A stretch of 45,143 bases of DNA, taken from JBFWML01 sp050251635 (GTDB taxonomy: Bacteria; Campylobacterota; Campylobacteria; Campylobacterales; SZUA-545). The notes beneath the pieces are model-generated. The model saw only the letters and a program-made list of their open reading frames with translations. It did no database searches and was not told the origin of the DNA. The position numbers and the translations under genes were made by a program. The stretch covers positions 1-45,143 of the forward strand of contig JBFWML010000014.1 in assembly GCA_050251635.1 (NCBI GenBank). Direction: 5' to 3'. This document shows, piece after piece, positions 22,337 to 29,846 of this stretch; position 1 is the first letter of the stretch; every line of letters starts with the position of its first letter.

Positions 22337-22658
22337 TTGGCTTTTTTTAACCTTCACCATCGTGGTGACGGGGTTTTTGTTCTTCAAGGTTTTTTACTAC
22401 AAAAACCTCATGGAAAAAGAGCACAAAAGCAACATGATCCTCAAAGAGACATTGCGCGAAGCGGAAATTCTCATCCGCAAATACCAGCTTCAGTTGCAGC
22501 GCAGTTTGGGCAACACCGATATTCTCAACGAAGAGATGAACCGCCTGCGCAACGACGTAAAAGCCTTCAAGGCCCGCAACGCGCAGTACCGCATTGAAAA
22601 CGAACGCATCCGCCACAAGATCAAAGACCTCGAAAGCAAGATCGAAGCACTACTCTAA
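22323..22658 (+). CDS. Single-pass coiled-coil membrane protein
   Basis: A protein of about 111 residues: one membrane helix at the N-terminus (FFFSWLFLTFTIVVTGFLFF) and a long charged coiled coil to the C-terminus (leucine, glutamate and arginine rich, ending KDLESKIEALL). Function unknown. I chose GTG at 22323 because GAGAG lies 5 bases upstream. The frame stays open to TTG at 22275, deeper inside rpiB. Either way its start overlaps rpiB, implying coupled translation. The position between rpiB and apt appears conserved in relatives. Confidence 0.75.
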   Translation: MFFFSWLFLTFTIVVTGFLFFKVFYYKNLMEKEHKSNMILKETLREAEILIRKYQLQLQRSLGNTDILNEEMNRLRNDVKAFKARNAQYRIENERIRHKIKDLESKIEALL

Positions 22659-22667
22659 GGAGTCTCC

Positions 22668-23216
22668 ATGCCGCTTAAACACGAAGATAAAGCGTTTTTG
22701 TTCGACAATATCCGCGATGTGCCCGATTTTCCCAAACAGGGCATTTTGTTTAAAGATATCACCACACTGATCAAAAACCCCAAGGCTTCGGGCCTGTTGA
22801 TGGCCCATCTGGTGCGCCGCTACAAAGACAAGGGCATCGACTATATTGCCGGGGCCGAAAGCCGGGGCTTTTTATTCGGCGCGCCGCTGGCCCATGCATT
22901 GGGCGTCGGTTTTGTGCCGATCCGCAAACCGGGCAAGCTGCCCTACACCACGGTGAGCGAAAAATACGCGCTGGAATACGGTTTTGACGAAGTGCAGATT
23001 CACATCGACGCCTTTGCGGGCGTTCACAACCCCAAAGTGCTTTTTATCGACGACCTGATCGCCACCGGCGGCACCGCCGAAGCCTCCATCAAACTGATCG
23101 AAAAGGTCGGCGCCAAATGCGTGGAAGCCTGCTTTATCATCGACCTCACCTTTTTAGAGGGCAAAAAGCGCATCGAAAAACTGACGGAGTTTTATAGCGT
23201 TTTGCAGGTGGATTAA
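22668..23216 (+). CDS. apt: Adenine phosphoribosyltransferase
   Basis: Salvages adenine to AMP using PRPP. The 182-residue protein has the early segment RDVPDFPKQGILFKDITTL, YIAGAESRGFLFGAPLAH, and the PRPP-binding motif VLFIDDLIATGGTAEASI (about residues 124-141). AAGGAG precedes the ATG. It is the third gene of the rpiB run. Its stop overlaps the convergent DCC gene by 4 bases. Confidence 0.96.
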   Translation: MPLKHEDKAFLFDNIRDVPDFPKQGILFKDITTLIKNPKASGLLMAHLVRRYKDKGIDYIAGAESRGFLFGAPLAHALGVGFVPIRKPGKLPYTTVSEKYALEYGFDEVQIHIDAFAGVHNPKVLFIDDLIATGGTAEASIKLIEKVGAKCVEACFIIDLTFLEGKKRIEKLTEFYSVLQVD

Positions 23217-23530
23217 ATCGTCGGGTTTCTGCCTAGAAGCCTGAGTAGAACTTTTCTAAACCCGTTAAGCAGCGGATAAAACACCCTGAGTGGCCGCAGG
23301 GTGTTTTCCAAAACCGCCAACGCCTCGGCCCCCTGATAGATTTTCCCTTCCAAAACCAGAATCATCCCGTTGTTAATCTCAAAACCTTGCGCCCTAAGCG
23401 CCGCGATCGTCCCCGGTTCTTCGCGGGCGTTTTTAAGGGTTAGATTGAACTTGCGGCGCAAACGCACATAGTCGGCGTAACGGCGGCAAAAGGGGCATTC
23501 GCCGTCATAATAAAGTACATTTTCGCCCAT
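23213..23530 (-). CDS. DCC-family thiol-disulfide oxidoreductase-like protein
   Basis: A 105-residue protein with the defining early motif YYDGECPFCRRYADYVR (Asp-Gly-x-Cys-x-x-Cys), a thioredoxin-like redox pair. The family (YuxK/DUF393) has no firm function. I place the start at ATG 23530 behind AAAGGG; a TTG at 23551 would add seven residues. No obvious partner gene is adjacent. Confidence 0.85.
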   Translation of the reverse strand: MGENVLYYDGECPFCRRYADYVRLRRKFNLTLKNAREEPGTIAALRAQGFEINNGMILVLEGKIYQGAEALAVLENTLRPLRVFYPLLNGFRKVLLRLLGRNPTI

Positions 23531-23573
23531 CTTTAACCCTTTGACGATCAACGCTTTGCAAGCCGCGCGGCGG

Positions 23574-23579
23574 TATGCT
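23574..23579 (+). promoter_or_regulatory. Candidate -10 box for trpB
   Basis: TATGCT in GGTATGCTA, 26 bases before the trpB ATG, with GAGG in the short leader. No convincing -35 box at standard spacing. Confidence 0.4.
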
Positions 23580-23605
23580 ACCCGCTTTTAAAGCGAGGCT
23601 TTTTT

Positions 23606-24811
23606 ATGGAACAGTATATCCCCAAACCTTCCCCCTTTGACCCCGACGAACGCGGCCATTTCGGCATTTTTGGCGGGCGGTATGTGCCCGAAACCCTGAT
23701 GCCGCTTTTGATCGAACTGGAATCGGTGTACCGCGAGGTACGCTGCGATCCCGCCTTTTGGGGCGAGGCGCACAAGCTGCTGGAAGATTACGTGGGCCGC
23801 CCGTCGCCCCTGTACCGCGCCGCAAGCCTGAGCCAAGAGCTGGGCGCGGAGATTTACCTCAAGCGCGAAGACCTCAACCACACCGGCGCGCACAAGGTGA
23901 ATAACACCGTATTGCAAGGGCTGCTGGCTAAACGGATGGGCAAAAAGAAGGTCATCGCCGAAACCGGGGCAGGGCAGCACGGCGTGGCAACCGCCACCGT
24001 GGCGGCACTGCTGGGCTTGGAGTGCGAAGTGTTTATGGGGGAAAAGGATGTGGAGCGCCAATCGCTCAACGTCTTTCGCATGAAGCTGCTGGGGGCCAAG
24101 GTGCATCCGGTTAAAAGCGGTTCGCGCACCCTTAAGGACGCCATGAACGACGCGATCCGCCACTGGGTAACGAACGCGCGCGATACGTTTTATATTATCG
24201 GCACTGTCGCCGGGCCGCATCCGTATCCCATGATGGTGCGGGATTTTCAGGCGATTATCAGCTATGAAGCCCGCGCCCAGATGTTAAAGCAGGCGGGCAA
24301 ACTGCCCGATCGGGTGGTGGCGTGTATCGGCGGCGGCAGCAATGCGATTGGGATTTTTCACCACTTTTTGCAAGATAGCGCGGTGCAGTGCATCGGCATC
24401 GAAGCGGGCGGTTTGGGGCTTAGCACGGGCAAGCACGGTGCCAGCCTGGAAAAAGGCACCCCCGGCGTGCTCCACGGCCAAATGAGTTACCTGCTGCAAG
24501 ACAGCGAAGGGCAGATTATGGAAGCCCACTCCATCTCCGCCGGACTGGACTACCCCGGCATCGGCCCCGAACACGCCGCGCACAAGGACGCGGGCCGCGT
24601 CAAATACGACAACGTCACCGACCAGGAGGCGATCGACGCCTTTGTATGGCTTAGCCGCGCCGAGGGGATTATCCCGGCCTTTGAATCGGCCCATGCGATC
24701 GCCTATCTGAAAAAGATGCCCGACATTAAGGGTAAAACTATTTTGATCGGCCTGTCGGGCCGGGGCGATAAGGATATGATTCAAGCGCGGGAGCTGCTCA
24801 AATTTGACTAA
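23606..24811 (+). CDS. trpB: Tryptophan synthase beta chain
   Basis: Condenses indole and serine to tryptophan with PLP. The 401-residue length is typical of the TrpB1 type. Motifs: GIFGGRYVPETLMPLL, the PLP lysine in KREDLNHTGAHKVNNTV (about residue 94), ETGAGQHGVATATVAALLG and the phosphate loop CIGGGSNAIGIF. It stands alone: trpA and the other trp genes are not in the window, so it must pair with a subunit encoded elsewhere. Confidence 0.97.
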   Translation: MEQYIPKPSPFDPDERGHFGIFGGRYVPETLMPLLIELESVYREVRCDPAFWGEAHKLLEDYVGRPSPLYRAASLSQELGAEIYLKREDLNHTGAHKVNNTVLQGLLAKRMGKKKVIAETGAGQHGVATATVAALLGLECEVFMGEKDVERQSLNVFRMKLLGAKVHPVKSGSRTLKDAMNDAIRHWVTNARDTFYIIGTVAGPHPYPMMVRDFQAIISYEARAQMLKQAGKLPDRVVACIGGGSNAIGIFHHFLQDSAVQCIGIEAGGLGLSTGKHGASLEKGTPGVLHGQMSYLLQDSEGQIMEAHSISAGLDYPGIGPEHAAHKDAGRVKYDNVTDQEAIDAFVWLSRAEGIIPAFESAHAIAYLKKMPDIKGKTILIGLSGRGDKDMIQARELLKFD

Positions 24812-24836
24812 ACTGCTGGGGCGTTATTTGTAAAAG

Positions 24837-24852
24837 TGGAACGCGGTTTGCT
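24837..24852 (+). promoter_or_regulatory. Sigma-54 promoter of flgF-flgG
   Basis: TGGAAC-GCGGT-TTGCT matches the sigma-54 consensus TGGCAC-N5-TTGCA/T with exact GG/GC spacing and one change in the -24 element. It lies 34 bases before the flgF ATG, which has its own AAGGA site. Sigma-54 control of rod and hook genes is well established in Campylobacter and Helicobacter. Confidence 0.8.
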
Positions 24853-24886
24853 AAGCGGAGGGTAACTTCCGTGAAGGATTTGCGCC

Positions 24887-25702
24887 ATGCAAACCGGCTT
24901 TTACAGCAACACCGGCGGGATGGTCACCCAGTTTAACCGGCTGGATGTCATCTCCAACAATCTTGCCAACGTCAACACCACGGGTTTTAAACGCGACGAT
25001 GTGGTGATTGGCGACTATATGCGTCTCTACAGTGAAACCCACGACGAACTGCCGCTGCGCAACCACACCCGCCAGGCTTCGCAACACCTCAACCGCGCCA
25101 TGGTGCGCGTGCCGCAGGTGGTCGAAGAGTACACCAATCACGATCTGGGCGGCTTTGTGCAGACGGGCAATGCGCTCGATGTGGCGCTGCAAAGCCCCAA
25201 CCTCTTCTTTGCCGTGCAGACCCCCGGCGGCGTGCGCTATACCCGCGACGGCAGTTTTCGGCTGGATGATCAGGGTTTTTTGGTGGCCAAAGAGGGATTT
25301 AAAGTGCTGGACAATCAGGGCAATCCCATTCAACTGCCCTCCGATCGCCGCGTGACGATCGACGCCGAAGGCACCCTGACGCTGCAAAACGAAAACAACC
25401 TTATCGATCAAGAGCCGGTGGGTACTTTACGGATTGTGCGGTTTGACAACCCCAAATGGCTGGAAAAAACCGGGCACAACTACTTCAAAAACGACGATCG
25501 CAACGAAGCGCCCGTGGCGGCCACCGGCCAGTTCTTAACCGCGCAGGGGTATCTGGAAAAATCCAATATCAACCCCGTTTCCGAAATGACCGCGCTCATT
25601 GAGACCAACCGTCTGGTGGGGATGTACCAAAAAGTCATGGATACTCATATGAATGACATCAATTCCGATGCCATCAACAAACTCGCAACGATTAAAGCCT
25701 AA
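24887..25702 (+). CDS. flgF: Flagellar basal-body rod protein, FlgF type
   Basis: A 271-residue rod/hook-family protein. It has the N-terminal export and coiled-coil motif FNRLDVISNNLANVNTTGFK, a central FFAVQTPGGVRYTRDGSF segment and the C-terminal EMTALIETNRLVGMYQKVMD motif. It precedes flgG by 11 bases. It lacks the exact FlgG start, so FlgF (proximal rod) is the better name; some Campylobacterota annotations call this paralogue FlgG2. Exported by the flagellar type III system. Confidence 0.92.
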   Translation: MQTGFYSNTGGMVTQFNRLDVISNNLANVNTTGFKRDDVVIGDYMRLYSETHDELPLRNHTRQASQHLNRAMVRVPQVVEEYTNHDLGGFVQTGNALDVALQSPNLFFAVQTPGGVRYTRDGSFRLDDQGFLVAKEGFKVLDNQGNPIQLPSDRRVTIDAEGTLTLQNENNLIDQEPVGTLRIVRFDNPKWLEKTGHNYFKNDDRNEAPVAATGQFLTAQGYLEKSNINPVSEMTALIETNRLVGMYQKVMDTHMNDINSDAINKLATIKA

Positions 25703-25713
25703 GGAGAAAACCG

Positions 25714-26502
25714 ATGATCCGCTCGCTCTATACCGCCGCCACCGGCATGAAGGCCCAACAGCTCAGCATCGACACCGTGTCCAACAACATTGCCAACGTC
25801 AACACCGCCGGCTACAAAAAGCAGCGCGCCGAGTTTGCCGACTTGATGTATCAGGTCATGGAGTACGCCGGCACCTCCACCAGCGCCACCACCATCAGCC
25901 CGACGGGCATGGAAGTGGGTCTGGGCGTGCGCCCCACGGCGATTCAAAAGCTCTTTACCCAGGGCAACTTCAAAGAGACCGGAAACCAGCTCGATGTGGC
26001 CGTCAGCGGCGAAGGGTTTTTCCAGATTCAGCTGCCCGACGGCTCCACCGCCTACACCCGAAACGGCGGCTTTAAGCTCGATGCCAACGGCACGATCGTC
26101 ACCGCCGACGGCTATCCGCTCCTGCCGCAGGTGGTTGTGCCCGCCGATACCACACAGCTCACCATCGGCACCGACGGCACCATCAGCGTGATGCAGGCGG
26201 GTCAAACGCAGGCCAATCAGATCGGCCAGTTCGAGCTGGCGGACTTTATCAACCCCGCCGGTTTGCACGCCTTGGGGGATAACAACTACATCAACACCAC
26301 CGCTTCGGGCGACCCCATCGTGGGCCAGCCGGGACTCAACGGTCTGGGTCAAACCCGCCAGCTCTTTGTGGAGCTTTCCAACGTGCAACTGGTGGAAGAG
26401 ATGACCGACCTCATCAGCGGCCAGCGCGCCTATGAAGCGGGCTCCAAGGCCATCACCACTTCGGATGAAATGCTCAGCACCGTCAATCAGCTGAAACGCT
26501 AA
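25714..26502 (+). CDS. flgG: Flagellar distal rod protein
   Basis: A 262-residue distal-rod protein of standard length. It starts MIRSLYTAATGMKAQQLSID with VSNNIANVNTAGYKKQRAEF following, contains GEGFFQIQLPDGSTAYTRNG and the FlgG-type LGDNNYINTTASGDP, and ends with EEMTDLISGQRAYEAGSKAI. AAGGAG precedes the ATG. It shares the sigma-54 promoter with flgF and is followed by a terminator. Confidence 0.97.
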   Translation: MIRSLYTAATGMKAQQLSIDTVSNNIANVNTAGYKKQRAEFADLMYQVMEYAGTSTSATTISPTGMEVGLGVRPTAIQKLFTQGNFKETGNQLDVAVSGEGFFQIQLPDGSTAYTRNGGFKLDANGTIVTADGYPLLPQVVVPADTTQLTIGTDGTISVMQAGQTQANQIGQFELADFINPAGLHALGDNNYINTTASGDPIVGQPGLNGLGQTRQLFVELSNVQLVEEMTDLISGQRAYEAGSKAITTSDEMLSTVNQLKR

Positions 26503-26517
26503 TAACCGCCCCCTTTA

Positions 26518-26543
26518 GCGCCGGAGTTTTCCGGCGCCTTTTT
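26518..26543 (+). terminator. Intrinsic terminator after flgG
   Basis: GCGCCGGA-GTTT-TCCGGCGC is a perfect 8-bp GC-rich stem with a 4-base loop, followed by CTTTTT. It is the clearest terminator in the window and closes the flgFG operon. Confidence 0.9.
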
Positions 26544-26544
26544 G

Positions 26545-26550
26545 TACAAT
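26545..26550 (+). promoter_or_regulatory. Candidate -10 box immediately after the terminator
   Basis: TACAAT starts one base after the T-run of the flgG terminator and ends 5 bases before the next ATG (26556). There is no ribosome binding site, so the message may be leaderless. The -35 region would lie inside the terminator stem. Confidence 0.45.
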
Positions 26551-26555
26551 CCGGC

Positions 26556-27779
26556 ATGAGATTTTTTTTACCGCTCTTCATTCCGCTGTTGCTTTTGGCC
26601 TGGGAGGTTCCCGATCGGCGTAAAGATCAGTTTGTAGCCGAGCAGGGCTATCTCTTTATGCCCGCGCCCTACAGTATGCCGGGTATCGGCGAAGGGGTGG
26701 CCTTTTACGGCGGGTTTAACAACTATCTGGGCCAAAGCGATCTCTTCGGAGTGCAGACCGTGGGCGACGCCGAAGGCACGCTTTTGGGATTGTGGGATTT
26801 GCACCTGATCAAACGCCGCTGGTTTGTGGATGTGACCTACCTGAACTTTTCAAAAACCGGCATCAATCAGTACTCCGTCCGCGGCATGGATTCAAGCAGC
26901 GACGACTACGCAGTGGCGGCGATGGATCGCTTCGAAAACCTGATTATCAAAAACACGCTGGCCTTCGACGAGCGCCGCTTTGAGATCAGCGCCGAATATG
27001 TCCGCCAGCGCTTTCGCCTCACTGAACTGCTGGATGCGGACGGCAATCTGCTCAGCAGCATCGACGATCCGAAACTGCGAAGCGGCGAAAACATCAGCCT
27101 CAGGGTGTTGTGGGATTTAACCGACGATCGTCAAGACCCCCTACGGGGCGTGCGCATGGGGGCAGAGTTGTCCAAATCCCCGCGCTCAAGCAGCGCCGAT
27201 CCCGACTTTTATACTCTGGGGCTGAACGTGGCGGGCTATATTCCCGTGGGGCGGCAAAGCACCTGGGTGTGGAGTTATATGGCCTCACAGGCCAATGTGA
27301 GCGCCCGCGGCGAGCTCGATCGGGCCGCCATCGCCGCAAATCTCGGCTACGGCTGCTACCCCGCCTGCTCTCAGGCGGCCCTTGAACAGATCGAAAACGA
27401 ATACCTCTACAACCGCTACGGCAACGCCAAAGACCTCGGCGGCGAAAACCGTCTGCGCGCCTATCCGGGCGGACGGTTTAAGGGGGCCCATTCCCAGATG
27501 ATCGGCACCGAACTGCGGCTGAATTTTTCGGCCGAGCGCAAACCGGTGGACTTTTTATTGATGCGCGATATCCGAACGGGCATTCAGCTGGCCCTGTTTC
27601 ATGAGGTGGGGACGGTGGCCGAACGCGCCTCGGACCTGTGGAGCGAAACCCGCAGCGCCAGCGGGTTGGGCGTGCGGTTCGTGATGGGATCGGGCTTTGT
27701 GTACCGGTTTGACTACGCCGTGGGCGACGAGGGCTCACAGATGGTGATTTTCGTCTCCTATCCGTGGGAAGAATTGTAA
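26556..27779 (+). CDS. Outer-membrane beta-barrel, Omp85/D15-like without POTRA domains
   Basis: A 407-residue exported protein: signal peptide (RFFLPLFIPLLLLAWE), then alternating strands typical of an outer-membrane barrel. WDLTDDRQDPLRGVRMGAEL and ENRLRAYPGGRFKGAHSQ match the pattern of the C-terminal Omp85 (bacterial surface antigen) barrel, the second corresponding to the conserved 'RGY/RAY' L6 loop. The end FVSYPWEEL lacks the usual terminal aromatic residue. No POTRA repeats fit in the short N-terminus. Its function is unknown; it may be a patatin-like or lipid-related D15 protein, or a degenerate TamA. It follows the flagellar genes but has its own promoter. Confidence 0.75.
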   Translation: MRFFLPLFIPLLLLAWEVPDRRKDQFVAEQGYLFMPAPYSMPGIGEGVAFYGGFNNYLGQSDLFGVQTVGDAEGTLLGLWDLHLIKRRWFVDVTYLNFSKTGINQYSVRGMDSSSDDYAVAAMDRFENLIIKNTLAFDERRFEISAEYVRQRFRLTELLDADGNLLSSIDDPKLRSGENISLRVLWDLTDDRQDPLRGVRMGAELSKSPRSSSADPDFYTLGLNVAGYIPVGRQSTWVWSYMASQANVSARGELDRAAIAANLGYGCYPACSQAALEQIENEYLYNRYGNAKDLGGENRLRAYPGGRFKGAHSQMIGTELRLNFSAERKPVDFLLMRDIRTGIQLALFHEVGTVAERASDLWSETRSASGLGVRFVMGSGFVYRFDYAVGDEGSQMVIFVSYPWEEL

Positions 27780-27780
27780 C

Positions 27781-27800
27781 GGTGCGCGAAGCGCGCCTTT
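27781..27800 (+). terminator. Weak terminator after the Omp85-like gene
   Basis: GGTGCGC-GAA-GCGCGCC is a 7-bp stem (one G-T pair) with a 3-base loop, followed by TTTG. The short T-run makes it weak. Confidence 0.5.
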
Positions 27801-27802
27801 GT

Positions 27803-27808
27803 TAGAAT
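27803..27808 (+). promoter_or_regulatory. Candidate -10 box for the receiver-phosphatase gene
   Basis: TAGAAT in GTTAGAATC, 29 bases before the TTG start at 27838, right after the hairpin at 27781-27800. The same GTTAGAAT string precedes the aldehyde dehydrogenase gene. Confidence 0.5.
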
Positions 27809-27837
27809 CTTTCTCAATAAAAACGGTGGGGGGCTCT

Positions 27838-29307
27838 TTGAAAGCGACGATTCTGGTGGTGGAGGACTCCGCCGCCTTTTCCAAAATGTTGTGCAGCGAG
27901 ATCCGCAAACGGGGTTTTGAGGCCCGGGCGGCCTATTCGCGCACCGAAGCGAGGGCGTTGCTGGAAAAGGGTGAGCGTTTTTTTGCCGCCATGCTGGATT
28001 TGGGGCTGCCCGACGCCCCCGACGGCGAGGTGGTCGATGAGGTGCTGGCCTACGATATTCCCTCGATCGTTCTAACGGGAATGTTCGATCCGAGTACCCG
28101 CGCGTTGATGGACAGCAAGCCGATCGTGGATTTTGTTCTCAAGCAGGGATTTGAAGATATCTACTACGCGATGCGCATTCTTGACCGCATCTACAAAAAC
28201 CGCGAAGTCACAGCGCTGGTGGTGGACGACTCGCGCACCACCCGCGCCCTGCTGGTTTCCCATCTTTCCACCCAATTGCTCAATGTGATCGAGGCGACCA
28301 ATGGCCGCGAAGCGTTGCAGATGCTCGAAAAACACCCCGAAATCTCGCTGGTGGTCACCGACTACAATATGCCCGACATGGACGGTTTTGAGCTGACCCG
28401 CCAGCTTCGCAAGCAAAAAAGCAAGGAAGAGCTGGCGATCATGGCCGTCTCTTCATCCGATCATCCCGACATCTCCAGCCGTTTTCTCAAATACGGCGCA
28501 AACGACTTTCTCTCCAAACCCTTCACCAAAGAGGAGCTCATCAGCCGCGTGCATTTAAACATCGGCATGCTTGAAGCGATCGCCGCGCAACGGGCCGCCG
28601 CCAAGGAGCTTGAAGCGATCAATGCCGCGCTGGTGGCCGAACAGCAGGAGGCCAGAACCAGGCAGATCGGCATGGTGACCAACGACTTCGAAAACGACCC
28701 CGATTTTCTGGTGCAAACCTTCTACAAAGCCAGCGATATTCTTTCCGGCGACGCCTACAGTCTGCACAAAACCCCCCAAGGCGGCGCGCTCATTTATCTG
28801 ATCGACGGCATGGGGCACGGGCTGATTCCCTCCTTTACCGCCTTCGCGGTGGCCTCGGCCATCAAGCAGGGCGTGGCGCAAAAAGACGGCTTTAGCCAGC
28901 TGCTTGGCCGGGTCAGTCAAACCCTGCGCGGCACGCTGAGCGAAGATGAACAGCTCTCCTTTAGTTTTTTTCATCTGCCCCCCGAATACGATCGGCTCGA
29001 ATACGCCATCGGCGGGATGTATCCGGCCCATGTCCGTTTTGGGGAGAGCACCGTGGCCCTTAAGGCCAACAACCCGCCCTTTATGGCCTTTATGCCCGAC
29101 ATCCAACCTTCGCAGCTGCCCGCGCCGGGTTTTGAAAAGCTGTTGGTTTATACCGACGGTCTGGTGGAGGATACCCGGCTGGCCATGGCCCACGAAGATG
29201 TTTCGATTCTGCTGGAGGGGGACACCTTCGTCTGGGTGTGCGAAAAACTGCAGGAGGATACCGTCGAGGACGACACGACGGTGATCTATTTCGAAAAGCG
29301 TCCTTGA
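27838..29307 (+). CDS. Double-receiver response regulator with PP2C/SpoIIE-type phosphatase
   Basis: A 489-residue cytoplasmic protein. Receiver 1 (about 1-120) has VVEDS, the phospho-Asp in MLDLGLPDAP and the lysine in FVLKQG. Receiver 2 (about 127-250) has VVDDSRTTRALL, phospho-Asp in VVTDYNMPDMDG and LSKPFTKEEL. A coiled coil (255-285) leads to a SpoIIE/PP2C domain (290-489) with IDGMGHGLIPSF, LLVYTDGLVED and DDTTVIYF metal-site aspartates. Such proteins act on phosphorylated anti-anti-sigma partners. The TTG start at 27838 follows GGTGGGGGG; the longer frame from 27799 would cross the promoter. No partner gene is adjacent. Confidence 0.9.
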   Translation: MKATILVVEDSAAFSKMLCSEIRKRGFEARAAYSRTEARALLEKGERFFAAMLDLGLPDAPDGEVVDEVLAYDIPSIVLTGMFDPSTRALMDSKPIVDFVLKQGFEDIYYAMRILDRIYKNREVTALVVDDSRTTRALLVSHLSTQLLNVIEATNGREALQMLEKHPEISLVVTDYNMPDMDGFELTRQLRKQKSKEELAIMAVSSSDHPDISSRFLKYGANDFLSKPFTKEELISRVHLNIGMLEAIAAQRAAAKELEAINAALVAEQQEARTRQIGMVTNDFENDPDFLVQTFYKASDILSGDAYSLHKTPQGGALIYLIDGMGHGLIPSFTAFAVASAIKQGVAQKDGFSQLLGRVSQTLRGTLSEDEQLSFSFFHLPPEYDRLEYAIGGMYPAHVRFGESTVALKANNPPFMAFMPDIQPSQLPAPGFEKLLVYTDGLVEDTRLAMAHEDVSILLEGDTFVWVCEKLQEDTVEDDTTVIYFEKRP

Positions 29308-29319
29308 GCCGCGCTGTGT

Positions 29320-29325
29320 TAAAAT
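29320..29325 (+). promoter_or_regulatory. Candidate -10 box for leuD-leuB
   Basis: TAAAAT in GTGTTAAAATCC, 32 bases before the leuD ATG, with AAAGG at 29347-29351 as ribosome binding site. Confidence 0.45.
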
Positions 29326-29357
29326 CCGCGCAAAACCGAAACCCCTAAAGGCTTGTG

Positions 29358-29846
29358 ATGTCCAAAGCAACCGCTTGGCGCTTCGGCGACGATATCGACA
29401 CCGATCTGATTATCGCCGCGCGCTATCTGAACACCTCCGATCCCAAAGAGCTGGCCAAGCACGTCATGGAAGATGCCGACCCCAAGTTTGTACAAAAGGC
29501 GCAAAGGGGCGATTACATCGTCGCCGGGGAAAATTTTGGCTGCGGTTCCAGCCGCGAACACGCGCCGGTGGCGATCAAAGCCCACGGCATCGCGGGCGTG
29601 ATCGCCAAAAGCTTCGCCCGCATTTTCTACCGCAACGCCTTTAATACCGGCCTGTTTATCTACGAAGTGGCCGAGGCGGACAAGATTGCCGAGGGGGATT
29701 TGATCGAGGTCGATAACGCGGCGGGCGTGGTCATTAACCACACCAAAAACGAGCGCTATCCCTTTACGCCCATCCCGCCCTTTATGCAGGAGCTGGTCAA
29801 TGCCGGCGGTTTGATTCCCTACGCCCGCAAAGAGATGGGGCTTTAA
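29358..29846 (+). CDS. leuD: 3-isopropylmalate dehydratase small subunit
   Basis: Small subunit of the leucine-pathway isomerase, here 162 residues (the short type also used by archaea and Campylobacterota). Motifs: WRFGDDIDTDLIIAARYL, GENFGCGSSREHAPVAIKA and FARIFYRNAFNTGL. The ATG at 29358 is preferred to GTG 29355 by spacing from AAAGG. The large subunit gene leuC is not adjacent. It overlaps leuB by one base (TAATG). Confidence 0.95.
   Translation: MSKATAWRFGDDIDTDLIIAARYLNTSDPKELAKHVMEDADPKFVQKAQRGDYIVAGENFGCGSSREHAPVAIKAHGIAGVIAKSFARIFYRNAFNTGLFIYEVAEADKIAEGDLIEVDNAAGVVINHTKNERYPFTPIPPFMQELVNAGGLIPYARKEMGL

Noticed and set aside
28555..29370. Minus-strand open frame of 271 codons opposite the PP2C domain
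   Set aside because: It is a shadow of the conserved phosphatase domain, with no start signal or motif.
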